Positions 22,001 to 31,014 of a stretch of 64,000 nt of DNA are shown in pieces. A program made the translations under genes and the position numbers. Under the pieces are notes generated by a model. It ran no database searches. It was not told where the DNA came from and saw nothing but the letters and a program-made list of their open reading frames with translations. The stretch covers positions 372,001 to 436,000 of the forward strand of contig JAPFFF010000052.1 of the NCBI GenBank assembly GCA_039105265.1, in the 5' to 3' direction. The first letter of the stretch is position 1, and every line of letters starts with the position of its first letter. The stretch is from Tritrichomonas musculus. Lineage: Eukaryota > Parabasalia > Tritrichomonadida > Tritrichomonadidae.

Positions 22001-22699
22001 ACGTGAGATTCTGTCAGCCAATCTTAATGGTTCTGGCTCTCTAAATATGCACGTTTTCTTTACAATTTCAATACTTGTGTCAATGTCGATCATGTGGCCT
22101 GGTGTAACAAATATTTCTCTGAATGGCTTTGTATCTGTTGTCTTCAAAACGCCACAGTGAATTTCTGTTCCGTTTTCAATAACGTGTTGAAGTTTTAACA
22201 CGTCGCCGATGTTTTGTAATTTTGTTTGTGCTTCTTCGTGAACAGAATCGCGTGAATGTTCTGATCCAACATATAAAAATTGCTTGAAAACACCAATTGT
22301 TGGTATTCCTAGTTCAATTCCAACGTAGCAAGCAAGGCCGAAACCACGAATGTGCCATTCTCCACTTCCATCGACGAGTATAACGTCGATTTTGATTTCC
22401 GGATGGGCCAAACAGAATTCTCTGTACAATGCTGTTACAACGGGTCCTTCTCTGAAGCAAAGAAGGCCTGGAACGTATGGAACATCTACTCTCATTTCGG
22501 TGCATTTGGAATAAATTACTTTCATTTCATCTTTAAAATCAACAACAACAAAGCATCCAATAAATAAATCATCTTTACATGTTAAATCTGCTCCTCCTAC
22601 GTAATGAACTTTTTCGAAATCAACTGCATTAATCTGGCTAAGCTTCTTTTGCATTTCTTTCTGAATCTTAAATAATGTTTCAGCTTTTGGATCAATCAT
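19055..22699 (-). CDS. Endonuclease V-von Willebrand A fusion protein with long helical C-terminus
   Basis: 1214 residues from the ATG at 22699 (MIDPKAETLF); an in-frame ATG at 22834 would add 45 residues of unlikely composition. Residues 10-230 are endonuclease V: VGGADLTC (first catalytic Asp), VPYVPGLLCFREGP (the YxPGxLxFRE wedge), DVILVDGSGEWHIRGFGLA (DG active-site strand), IPTIGVFK, and FVTPGHMIDIDTS. This family cuts next to deoxyinosine in DNA or inosine in RNA. Residues 260-450 are a VWA domain: FHLIIALDCTGSMGSAI carries the DxTGS metal site; GGGDSPEAHKTCLAEM and FITDAPPH follow. Residues 450-1214 are mostly helical and not recognised. It looks whole. Most EndoV proteins are 220-280 residues and stand alone, so this fusion is unusual. 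Role in RNA turnover or DNA repair is open. Confidence 0.88.
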   Translation of the reverse strand: MIDPKAETLFKIQKEMQKKLSQINAVDFEKVHYVGGADLTCKDDLFIGCFVVVDFKDEMKVIYSKCTEMRVDVPYVPGLLCFREGPVVTALYREFCLAHPEIKIDVILVDGSGEWHIRGFGLACYVGIELGIPTIGVFKQFLYVGSEHSRDSVHEEAQTKLQNIGDVLKLQHVIENGTEIHCGVLKTTDTKPFREIFVTPGHMIDIDTSIEIVKKTCIFREPEPLRLADRISRQYQSEKQNNTEASIVDTKTKVFHLIIALDCTGSMGSAITNIKNSLSNLVSIIKNEFPNVIISFYGVRDYCDSKVITKKTFMNDCIDAKFVISQETARGGGDSPEAHKTCLAEMIMDIRERAQDMINVCLFITDAPPHFRNNGSNNYSSEQRYLSEKQIKFAQDWIELSKMLDYEGIQVFSFLTDDYHSTTKPFSVLSYLTHALSFIIPNSSATFEAQMKSIIFNLINNTDATIVDGIKMLLPGEDCTTYEKEDDLSKSTVQNIYDKEEISKALAEKRILMRLKPSERGAKRVMLSSKELIQKGTITIKALKSFFKIMNGDNSGYKFLDETKEFTLISKQMKEAKPSKEWLNETSVSCIFSMMTLTDAFDELNSFDEEKAEAEENIVNLVKIIGNFVIGYPFLFQLNEDGKFNMQDSWPIVLKDVSTSYTMSISSLFDIIQNEKEPSEEIISQFKDLIGTNEKSGIVPICSDVLSSFIIKILDVTKWLDALVSYGLHRHIEPLAAITRATCNAFICRLLYQSFKDKEGKISVNEREALELVAKTLEAMNSKGCKDMMFEFESKLKDNEIPFNAFSPQNPYNCNGINKLLNCFFQLKPLIATADHDFMIKFFHQAINETVSIFVSNIDEKKRDEYISQIFPRIELDPENYEEQNPLELAEPVNFKEFQFNIIEPNLSSRFSIFLFKTIWSLLRSDEFEAPSPLLITSFIAQSNIMKKSFKYQKVGNKKENNKDEEEMYEIKPIFATQDPNEILRIACFFYLKRINAENILALQDNRKQYLIKEAVELLIEPFRNCDLDEFWTKLNEGFQLYWMEEPYKLSMIDAEQIFTTIIDKVKRVDPQFKKFYRNVFLLIALGKDKESHSWCLTNNYRNVNVVQQYVDQFLDGSEKVMDYYMNNLCRPMPNRHGHHAVYCPNQLEYTEEYARKRLLCAIAPFRLIEGIPRTIYSIKYKTIAALSKKIGAPPYEDILEFAESLKNEAYCKL

Positions 22700-22716
22700 A
22701 AATAAAATAAAACTAA

Positions 22717-22724
22717 AAAATGAA
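22717..22724 (-). promoter_or_regulatory. Possible initiator (Inr) of the EndoV-VWA gene
   Basis: Read on the minus strand, TCATTTTT lies about 22 bases before the ATG at 22699. It fits the trichomonad initiator consensus TCA(C/T)T(A/T) at the usual short distance. This supports the downstream ATG as the true start. In such AT-rich DNA a chance match is quite possible. Confidence 0.4.
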
Positions 22725-22834
22725 GTCTTTTTTTTTGAAGAATATAAAAATTTATAATTTGAAATATAAAAGAAAAATTGAATGATATTTCTGCCATTCA
22801 AAAAATTCTGAATATTAACACATTTTAAACTCAA

Positions 22835-23759
22835 AAAAAAGTAATTTATTCAATTTATTGAATAAAAAAAAAGAATGTTTTACATTTGTTTTATATTATG
22901 AAAGGTTAGAAATAATTAAAATTTTGTAATGAATTAAATATTCATTATCATTATGTATTTATATAAAATTAATTTCTTTCTTTTTTGAAAGACAATTGTT
23001 TACAAATATTATTATGAATTATTCTTCTTCAACAAAAAACACATAACAAATAATTGAATATTATTTTAGTTTTTCAAACTGCATCTTCACAAGTTCAAAT
23101 TATTAAAATACATAAAAATGATTCAAAAAAATCTTTATATATGGGTTAGGAACTTTTAATTCTTAATAATATATTAAATGATATGTAGAGTTAGCAATCA
23201 CTAAGGAAAATATAAAATCTGTTCAGATCAGTAATAAAAAATACAATTTATATTATATTAAAAAAAAATGTATAAATAACAATAAATACATATAATTTTT
23301 TTAATTGAATACTAAGAAATTAATATGAAAATCGAGTAGTGAATTTCATAAAACTATGAGATTCCTGAATAACATGCTTTTGAGGCCAAAATCATCCATA
23401 ATTATTTGTTTATTTTTTTATAATGACTTATTAAAAAAGATTCATCTAGTTTATTTTGTTAAAATGTAATATAAAAATATGATTTGAGAGAGTTCTTTCA
23501 AATAATCTTTTTTATGAAACAAAAAAATATCTATTTTTGAGGATAATATTTTATTTTCATATAATATATATTATAAATATTATTAATAATTATAAATATC
23601 TCATCTATAAAAAATATAATTAAAGATATTTATATTTCAAAAAAATTGAATTCATAGAATTATTCGTTCAAAAAATTATTAATAAACTATTGAAAAATTA
23701 AAAAATAGAATGATGATTTATCGTTATATATTTTATTTTATTACATTTTTTTCAAGATA
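22835..23759. other. AT-rich intergenic spacer (divergent)
   Basis: About 0.9 kb of very AT-rich DNA between the EndoV-VWA gene (-) and the kinase-Sel1 pseudogene (+). No repeat, RNA gene or frame is supported. Confidence 0.5.
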
Positions 23760-25714
23760 ATGGAAACCGACTTCTCAGTTTTCTTCTCGCTTTTTTTAAA
23801 AAAAAATAAAATAACTGTTCAAAATAAATATCTAGAAAGCATTCTATATAAATTTGATTTTCTTTTATATTCGAATATTGACATTTTAAAAACTAAATAC
23901 CAAGACAATTCAGCGATAATTATAATTGATGAATATAAAGATAAACATCACAAGAAATACTATTTCATTTGTTATGATTACAAATTAATTATTTTTTAGC
24001 CAAATAGTGAATCAGATTTGAGTGCATTCATTTCATTTTTAGACAATACCAATTCCAAAAAATATTTTTTTAAGAATAGTCTCACATTAACACACTATTC
24101 CAAAAATATTAATAATATATTTTTATTAGAGATAGAAAGATTTTCATCTCAGTTTTTCATTGAAAATGAAGAATGCCATCACATTTGGAGTTTGATTGTT
24201 CCATGCATCTGTCGATTTTTAATTAAAGCAGGTTATAAAATTTCAAAAGTAAATCATTATAAATTTTCAAAAGAAGAATTCAAAGAGCATCAAGAAAAAG
24301 TTGATCCCAGAAACAAATCTTTTGTTGAATTGTGATATTTAGGTAAAGGAAGTACAGGTTCAGTTTCTTTGATTTATTACTTTCCAAAACAAATGGCCTT
24401 TGCCTTAAAAGCAGCAATTGATTGTCAATATGAATTGATCGAGCGGGAAAGAGAGAATTATTTAAACTTACAATTTCCACTTTTTGTAAAATATTACGGT
24501 TATTTTTTGATTGAAGAAAAAAAATGTCTTTTACTTGAATTTGTTCAAGGCCAAACTTTAAATGAAATTGACCTTAGTATACTATCTCTTTCCGCCAAAG
24601 TTTGCATTGTATTTGAATTAATGTTGTCAGTTCACTTCATTCATTCAAAAAATTATATTTGCCGGGACTTGAATCCAAATAATATCATTATTAATAAAAA
24701 TAAAGAAGCAATATTGATTGATTTCGACCGTATAATTCAAGCAGATAAGCAAACCACTATGGATTTCATGCGTGATTGTATGCCTCCAGAAAATGTATTA
24801 ACTTCCAAATCAGATATTTAGAGCTTAGGTTATATTGCTTATTATATATTTTTTAATGAAAAGCCAATTAAAGAAGAAACTGAAAATCAAGCTGATGATA
24901 TTAATATTATTTTTAATCAAAATTCGATTGAAAGTATAAAAGATTTTCGTCTTGATATTTGTTTTAGAATCAATCCTAATAAAAGACCAAATATAAGTGA
25001 ATTAATTTATCACTTCCTCATGACATGTCTTAAAAATCAAGGAAGAAAGAGAGAAAAAATGCTGATTAAGCTTTTTGTGTATAATTCATCAATTTCAAAT
25101 GAACTCTTGGATTTATTTACTCTGGTTAAAATTTTTTTAAATGGAATATGGGTTGACAAAGATGCTAAACAAGGAATTAATTATTTGACAATAGCCGCTG
25201 ATGAGAATTATTTAAATTCACAATATTTACTTGCATCTATGTATTCTAGCGGCTATGAAACAGAACCAAATATCGAAAAAGCAGTTCATTACTATACGCT
25301 TGCTGCAAATCTCTTCATAGAGAAGATGATGCTTTTCAAGATATTCAAAAATCAATTTTTTATCTTGAACTAGCTGCTGAACAGAATCATAAAAAAGCTC
25401 AATTTTTACTTGGGTTAACTTATTTCGAAGGTAAATATATAGAAGCTGACATGGAAAAAGCTATTCATTATTTCTCGCTTTCTGCTAATCAAAATTATGC
25501 AAAAACTCACTTTCATCTTGGCTTGATATATAATAGACATTATCATGTCATAAGCAATGCAATACATCACTTTTCTTTTTGTGAAAATCCAAAATTATCA
25601 TCTGCTCTTTTTCTTTTTCGTGACTCAATGATATTTGACAAATGTTATCAATATAGTTCATTTGACTCAATGATATGTCTGTGTCAGCTAAGTTACTTAA
25701 AGCAAAACCATTAA
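23760..25714 (+). pseudogene. Protein kinase with C-terminal Sel1 repeats, decayed
   Basis: Starts METDFSVFFSLFLKKNK, the typical N-terminal region of trichomonad kinase-Sel1 proteins. It has a glycine loop (LGKGSTGSVSLIYY), a lysine strand (AFALKAAID), a catalytic loop ICRDLNPNNIIIN (HRD read as CRD), DFD for DFG, PPEN for APE, then Sel1/TPR-like units (A-x-x-G-I-N-Y-L...AADENYLNSQYLLASMY; EKAIHYFSLSANQNYAKTHFHLG). The same frame is cut by stops at 23997 (TAG), 24333 (TGA) and 24819 (TAG), then shifts near 25310-25330. The third stop replaces the tryptophan of the conserved DIWSLG motif (TGG to TAG), a clear single-base lesion. With three stops and a shift this is a true pseudogene. Two different stop codons are used, so code reassignment is not a good explanation. 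Confidence 0.88.
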
Positions 25715-25830
25715 TATTTAAGTCACGAATATATTTAGATAGGTTATTGAAGTTGGTCCTTAATAGTTCCATCAGTTTATTGTATGTTGTACAATATTAA
25801 TTATTAGTAAGCTTTGACCTCCAGCTATGG

Positions 25831-26028
25831 TTAGGTTCTTAAATGAATCAATCTTGAAGTTGGTTCAAAGTGCCATTTGATCAACTTCAGCCTTGTTGTA
25901 TATATATCCTCTCTAGTGATATTGAGCTGATCATTACCTTCATCAACATATATTTCAATTCCTTTATCTCTCAATTTTGTTGCTTCCTTACAATGAAAAG
26001 CATATGTTGCAATAGACATTTTAACCAA
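25831..26028 (-). CDS. Short hypothetical protein
   Basis: 65 residues from an ATG at 26028 (MVKMSIATYAFHCKEATKL), divergent from the fragment that starts at 26036. Its composition (mixed, with GIEIYVDEGNDQLNITRED) is more protein-like than the surrounding AT-rich frames, and it shares the less AT-rich base composition of the 25.8-27.2 kb block. Not recognised. It could be a remnant of the same mobile or viral segment. Confidence 0.35.
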   Translation of the reverse strand: MVKMSIATYAFHCKEATKLRDKGIEIYVDEGNDQLNITREDIYTTRLKLIKWHFEPTSRLIHLRT

Positions 26029-26035
26029 ATGTGAA

Positions 26036-26558
26036 ATGTTATGTTCAGTTAATTGTAATGCAACAGATTATGGTTTGGTGAAGCTAAATGTAGACATACC
26101 ATGGAAATGTGATTATGTGAAATATCATGTATCATCAATCAACACCAAGGGGAATGTATTGATAGAGACCAAGGATGACTATTTATTATTTTCATATGAT
26201 TATGAAGAATTGAAGATTGTATTTGAAGACAAATATACTTATTCAATAGCTGTTTTGGTTAAGTACCTGAATGCTTGCCAAAAGGTGATTGTATTCAAAA
26301 ATATTGATGGTAGGACAATTAGTTTAACAAGCATTCATGATGTATCATTTATTGATGGCTCATTTGGCTAAATTGATAACAGGATTGTTCAATGTGAAGG
26401 ATCAATTTGATATACCTCATGATGAAGAAACTTTTATACCTGATTTGCCAATATTGGATTATGCTAATAAATTATATTTGATATCCCTACAAGGTCAAGC
26501 TGTACATAGCAACATCTATGAACAGGAGTATACCCCATCTGTGATGGTAGGACAATAA
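26036..26558 (+). other. Fossil fragment of a virus-type structural protein (tentative)
   Basis: The fragment starts MLCSVNCNATDYGLVKLNVD and runs through beta-rich sequence (VLIETKDDYLLFSYDYEEL) to LDYANKLYLISLQGQAVHSN and YTPSVM. The overall pattern, with a late N-K-L-Y-L-I-S block, recalls jelly-roll minor capsid-like proteins found in trichomonad virus-derived repeats. The family call is inference from memory of pattern, not a database match. It looks broken, with about one break, and sits beside the HNH gene and a foldback element, in a patch less AT-rich than its surroundings. It may be the stump of a second kind of virus-like element. Confidence 0.4.
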
Positions 26559-26626
26559 AAATAAAATCATGCAAAGGTGCAAGTGTGAAAGGTATACTTA
26601 CAAAATGATTTCAATATTGCTGAATT

Positions 26627-26776
26627 GTTATCAAACAAGTCTCCATTGATGTGGTACACTGGATGTCTCATGATGAGATCATTCAGGATTGCAAGTCAAT
26701 CAATCCTGTGGACCTTATCATTGATGATGCTATATTGGGTAGCTTGTCATTGAATCCCTTAAGTGATACAAATTCC
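26627..26776 (-). repeat. Partial, internally shortened duplicate of the HNH gene
   Basis: Matches the 26912-27150 gene over its two ends: GTTATCAAACAAGTCTCCAT and the following bases on one side and TTGAATCCCTTAAGTG on the other. It lacks the middle. Both copies have the same orientation. A T-run (26775-26792) follows it. It is a dead copy left by tandem duplication and deletion. Confidence 0.75.
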
Positions 26777-26836
26777 TTTTTTTTTTTTTTTAATTATGAT
26801 GTTGAGATGCAGCTGTGATGATGTTGCATGAGGGAC

Positions 26837-27151
26837 TTATGATATGTGAGCTGATGAGGCTTGATGATGTGAGTTGATTTCAAATTGATGGATTGTTAAG
26901 TTGTATAAGTGGTTATCAAACAAGTCTCCATTGATGTGGTACACAGGATGTCTCATGATGTCTTCATTCATGAATTGACTTGCAATCAATCTCTGCTTCT
27001 TATAGACCTTACCATTGATGTTGATAAGTATGCCATCTCTCTTTGAATATATCATACTACATTTGCATTTTGCGTTTTTGTTCCTGATGTCATATGGATA
27101 GCTTGTCATGATTTCATAATCATTGAATCCCTTAAGTGGTACATATTCCAT
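26837..27151 (-). CDS. NUMOD4-HNH endonuclease
   Basis: 104 residues from ATG 27151. NUMOD4 motif: MEYVPLKGFNDYEIMTSYPY followed by DIRNK. HNH region: KVYKKQRLIASQFMNED then HPVYHINGDLFDNHLYNLTI, in which the His, the Asn and the second His/Asn of the beta-beta-alpha metal fold can be placed (H-I-N-G-D...N-H...N-L). Such small HNH proteins are very numerous in trichomonads and in phages, where they act as selfish nicking or cutting endonucleases. Length is normal for this compact type. A partial duplicate lies just downstream. Activity is not certain, but no break is seen. Confidence 0.75.
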   Translation of the reverse strand: MEYVPLKGFNDYEIMTSYPYDIRNKNAKCKCSMIYSKRDGILININGKVYKKQRLIASQFMNEDIMRHPVYHINGDLFDNHLYNLTIHQFEINSHHQASSAHIS

Positions 27152-27235
27152 TTTTCAGTTATGATAAATAAAATGATGTGAGTTGATGAAGCTGTCATGA
27201 TTTTGCATAAGGGAATATTTATATATATTTATGGG

Positions 27236-27524
27236 TACGTTATAGGAAGTTAGATACATTAAGGATAGGCTATTGGATATCCTCTTCATGGTCTAGGAGG
27301 CTCCACAGCATAGAGAGGTGGGGTGGGGTAGTTGTTGGGATAGCTTTCAACTATCAAGATGCTGTAGCAGCGAAGTGGCTTAACGAGCTCGCTACGGCAA
27401 TTGACTGATAGTTGGAAGATATCCAAACAGCTGTCTCTAACATACCTCTTTATGCTGTGGAGCCTCCTAGACCATGAAGGAGATATTCAATAGCCTATCC
27501 TTAATGTATCTAACTAATGTTACG
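27236..27524. mobile_element. Foldback element (MITE-like), about 290 bp
   Basis: Arms of about 70 bp at 27249-27318 and 27446-27515 are near-perfect reverse complements (shared core AGGATAGGCTATTG; TCATGGTCTAGGAGGCTCCA). Beyond a small bulge the inner parts pair again (GGATAGCTTTCAACTATCA with TGATAGTTGGAAGATATCC), so nearly the whole unit can fold as one long hairpin. It is far richer in G+C than its flanks and has no open frame. It fits a non-autonomous DNA transposon. The outermost bases (TACGTTAT and ATGTTACG) look like imperfect ends. No target duplication could be fixed. As a transcript it would be a long double-stranded RNA hairpin. Confidence 0.8.
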
Positions 27525-28251
27525 ATTATTTTATTTTTTGTCTATATAGCCAATATTATATACTGACATACAATATAAATCATTAGAAGTGGAGTAATAA
27601 TCGAAACATTTTGTTCATGATTAATATCCATGATAATCAAAAGTACAATAAAAAGATAAATTTCTACTCCGTAAGTTATAATATTATTTTGAAATATCAT
27701 AATACCTCTCATTAATGTGATTTTTTTCATAACTGGTCCAAGAGAACAATTGTTATTGATGTTTTTTTATTTTTTTAACGGACAAAATAAACGACCTCCG
27801 TTTACCTTTATGAATAAAAAAAAGACCACCGCAATCCCTATAATATTTAGACTTATTTTATATGAAGCAATCATTTGTTTATTAGAAACAAGAAAGACTA
27901 ATAGAAAGCTTTTTTTAATTTATTTTATTTTATTAAGATATTCATCTAATTTTTTTTTTTTTAAGGAAGTTTTTTAAAAAGCTCTCTATTAGTTTTTATG
28001 ACCAAATAAAAATTCTTTTTTTATAATTAAAAAGTTAAAAATTGCTTCCCTACTTCTCTGGTTTTCGATTTGTATTACTCATTTTAACGGTTTTCACTGA
28101 AAATTTTGATCAATATTTTCTTTTTTAATGATATGCATAAAAGCATGTCATTTAATTTTTGTATATTGTTTAGAATTTTATTCAAACAATTTTTCATTTA
28201 CTTTCTTTTTATAGATCCGAGAATTTGACACTTCCCCCTTAACAACAAAAT
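27525..28251. other. AT-rich spacer
   Basis: Simple AT-rich sequence with T-runs (27950-27961). Two short frames here are of low-complexity composition and not supported as genes. It may include the lost 5' part of the DUF3447 pseudogene that follows. Confidence 0.45.
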
Positions 28252-29424
28252 ATACAAATGTAATAAATATGGAGTTTATATATCCAAAGTTATTCGTGAT
28301 TTTTTATCAGAAAATCCGGAATCAAATGAATTTACATTTGATTTAGATATTGAATCTGATGAAATTCAACCAATTATTGATTATTTCAATTTTTCGAAGG
28401 TTGAAATCAATGATAGTAATATTTATTCAATCAAAGAACTTTTTGATAAATTACAAATAAAGTCTATTTTTTCAAAATTTTTTGATGAAAAAATCAAAAA
28501 CAGTGAAACATTAAATCAAGCAATTGATGATCAGCAGACAATGATCGAATCGATTGAAGAAATTTTTGATTTGTTGTATAATTTAAATGAAATAACAATT
28601 GAATCAGTTAAAGATAAAATTCTTCAATCGACTTGGATCACAAGTGAAGGAAATGTTGAAGAATTGGCTGCAATTTCCCTTCAAGTTATCAATAATAATT
28701 ATCTTTTACATTAGTCTTTAATAGATTTACTTGTTGAACTTGATAATGAAAAGAATGCATCAAAGTATCTTCACAATTTATTCCAAATTATTAAGGATAT
28801 ATTGATTGACTCATTAGGAGAAATAAAAGCAAGTTTTTGTTTCATACATCATTTATTTGAACGAAATATTTTACCAAAAGATCAAATTCTACATCAAGTA
28901 CAAATAAAAGATAATGTTATATTATGGTTTACTTCAGATTTTTCTAAAGATAATGAATCATATGTTTTACGAGAAAAAAAATGTGATATTCTTACCAGAA
29001 CCAAATATTTGGGTAAACCAATTGATTATATAACAAATGCCTTATTTCATGATGATATCGATCAATTTCAATCTGTTATCAGTAATTCGATAATCGACAT
29101 TTCATATGGTAGAGTAAATTATAATATATTTGACGATTTTATTCCTGCTGAAAATATATCATATATTAATTATCATGCTGCATGTGTTTCAATCAAATAC
29201 CTCAAATATTTGCTATTAAATCATGTTAAAATTGATTCGAACATTTTTAATACGCTGTTTGGGGAGGAAACATTGAAATAATAAAAATTGTAAGTTCAAA
29301 TTATTCAAAAATTAATAAAAAAGCTTTAATACCAGCGATCATTAAGCACAAAAATGATTTATTTATTTGGATTTTTGATCAAATATTATTAAATATATTT
29401 TCTTCACACCGCCATTTGAAATAA
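28252..29424 (+). pseudogene. DUF3447 ankyrin-type protein with BTB-like N-terminus, decayed
   Basis: The frame reads NKYGVYISKVIRDFLSENP, the BTB-like start of a large trichomonad family, then FDLDIESDEIQPIIDYFNF, DQQTMIESIEEIFDLLYNL, the DUF3447 core (LIDLLVELDNEKNASKYL; ILIDSLGEIKASFCFIHHLF) and ankyrin-like units (YINYHAACVSIKYLKYLLL). No start codon fits; the true 5' end is missing. A TAG at 28712 interrupts the frame after NNNYLLH, and a shift near 29260 in a G-rich stretch moves the last ankyrin unit (GGNIEIIKIV...ALIPAIIKHKNDLFIWI) to another frame, which ends at 29424. It is a dead relative of the gene at the left edge of the window. Confidence 0.8.
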
Positions 29425-29427
29425 TAT

Positions 29428-29945
29428 CCTTGTAATCATCACTTGTAAATCGATTCTTCTTGAGTGAGATTACAAAAATAATTGTACATCATTCTTCATA
29501 TTCAATGGGTTCTCGCGACAGAAACTCAACCACATATATCAGCAGGTCAGTATACCTTGCGAATTCGAAGAGTTGTGGTAAAAATATAGAACCTTATCTG
29601 GTCACGATTTCATATTGGTGAACACAGTTGAACACGATATGCAGACTAAATAATGTAAGATTTAAACAAAATCTGGTTCAACATCTAGAACTAAATCTTG
29701 ATGCTTACCAATGAATACATCAGGCTCCTCAATGTTGTATTTTTCATGTAGTCTTACAATGAGATCCTTGGTGTATATATTAGTTTTCTCAATCGAGTAG
29801 TTGTAATACGGAGACTCTCTGAATACCTGTTTTTCGGTGTTCCCATTCATTAAGAACTCCTTCAAGTTGATGCTCAATTTACGTCTACTGTTGGATGTCA
29901 AATTTATGTTTCTCACCAACTGCCTTAAATAAACCAAATGACATT
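29428..29945 (-). other. Inserted fossil fragment of unknown protein-coding element
   Basis: On the minus strand a stretch that ends at 29662 reads like real protein (NINLTSNSRRKLSINLKEFL; HEKYNIEEPDVFIGKHQDL), and protein-like sequence continues leftwards (LFEFARYTDLLIYVVEFLS). Base composition is less AT-rich than both flanks. It lies between the DUF3447 pseudogene and the plus-strand gene at 29.94 kb as though inserted there. Not recognised; perhaps the same class of virus- or transposon-derived remnant as at 26.0-26.6 kb. It looks broken. Confidence 0.4.
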
Positions 29946-30425
29946 TCTGCTTGGTATATTGAAGAAGGTACTCATTATGACTCCAAAAAAGTGTATTGTC
30001 AAGAGATGGTTGATTATAAAATTGCTTTGAAAAGTGAAAATGATGAATTGAAGAAAAAAATTGCAGAATTAGAAAATAATTGGTGGAAGAATTTGTATCC
30101 AAAATATACGGAAAAATTATCTGAAAGCGATTCAAAGTTATTTTATTATGATTATTTGAAACCGAATTCATTTAGTCCATGTTTTGATGATTTCATCTAT
30201 AAGAACGTTATTTGTATATTTCATGATAAAGTTACTATCAAACATTTTGTTAGAATTGTTATTTATAATGAAGAAGATTTTTCATTTTATATTGATGAAA
30301 TATATGGAACAAGTAGGTCTGTAGTTATAGAACTTATATATGGAAGTAGTTTAGATTTTACCTTTAATATCGATGAATGTGAATCTAGGGATTATGATGA
30401 GGTTTATATAATAAGAAATACCTGA
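29940..30425 (+). CDS. Hypothetical coiled-coil protein, N-terminus uncertain
   Basis: The open frame runs from 29895, but its first 15 codons come from the antisense of the inserted fragment; convincing sequence starts with PNDISAWYIEEGTHYDSKKV. A short coiled coil (ALKSENDELKKKIAELENNW) leads into a beta-rich domain (KNVICIFHDKVTIKHFVRIV; FSFYIDEIYGTSRSVVIELI). Ends at TGA 30423-30425. The family is not recognised. Because the 5' part is fused to foreign-looking DNA, it is probably the 3' end of a gene cut by the insertion. Confidence 0.45.
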   Translation, partial: DISAWYIEEGTHYDSKKVYCQEMVDYKIALKSENDELKKKIAELENNWWKNLYPKYTEKLSESDSKLFYYDYLKPNSFSPCFDDFIYKNVICIFHDKVTIKHFVRIVIYNEEDFSFYIDEIYGTSRSVVIELIYGSSLDFTFNIDECESRDYDEVYIIRNT

Positions 30426-31014
30426 ATTGTAATTGAGAACCATCTTAATATTTTTCAGGTGTAGAATTCAAAAAACACCATTAGAAGGCTCAAAAACCAC
30501 TCTATACCTTGGAAATGAAATTGAGGGATTAGTAAAAGTAGAGAGGGTGAACTTACGATAGGTTTTCAGAGGGTATTTGTCCATGTGGCGAGGCCTAAGC
30601 GAAGGTGTACCTGAGCTTGGTGGCGAGGTACGAGTCTCCGCCTATACTATACAACTGTTGTACTCAATTATACTTAGTTTTATTTTTAATCTACTCATTA
30701 GAGCTTTATAATTATAGTTGGCATATGATTTATTATAGCATTTGCAGATATCTTTGCACGAGAAATATAATTATACTTGATCAAGTATATTGAAGTAGCA
30801 ACAAGATTAGAGTTTATAGTTGGTGATAATCATGTGGATTCAGATAATCATTATTTGAAATTTTAATATATTTTTTAACTACAACAAATATTTATATATA
30901 TAAATAAGTAACAATATTTAAAATTTATTTAATAATTTTTGAGATATATATAAAATATCATCAAAAAATTTGACTATTCAATTCTCCTACCTTTTATCAA
31001 AAGTTGAAAAAGAA
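30426..31014. other. Spacer with a G+C-richer patch
   Basis: At about 30555-30650 is a G+C-rich patch with two copies of GTGGCGAGG and a weak palindrome (GGCGAG..CTCCGCC). It does not fold as a tRNA and no frame goes through it. The rest is AT-rich. Confidence 0.4.

Noticed and set aside
23760-24821. Stop-codon reassignment to explain in-frame stops in the kinase-Sel1 gene
   Set aside because: Both TAG and TGA occur while intact neighbouring genes end normally on all three stops; decay is simpler.
30555-30650. G+C-rich patch as an RNA gene
   Set aside because: It has two GTGGCGAGG copies and a weak palindrome but no cloverleaf or known RNA motif.
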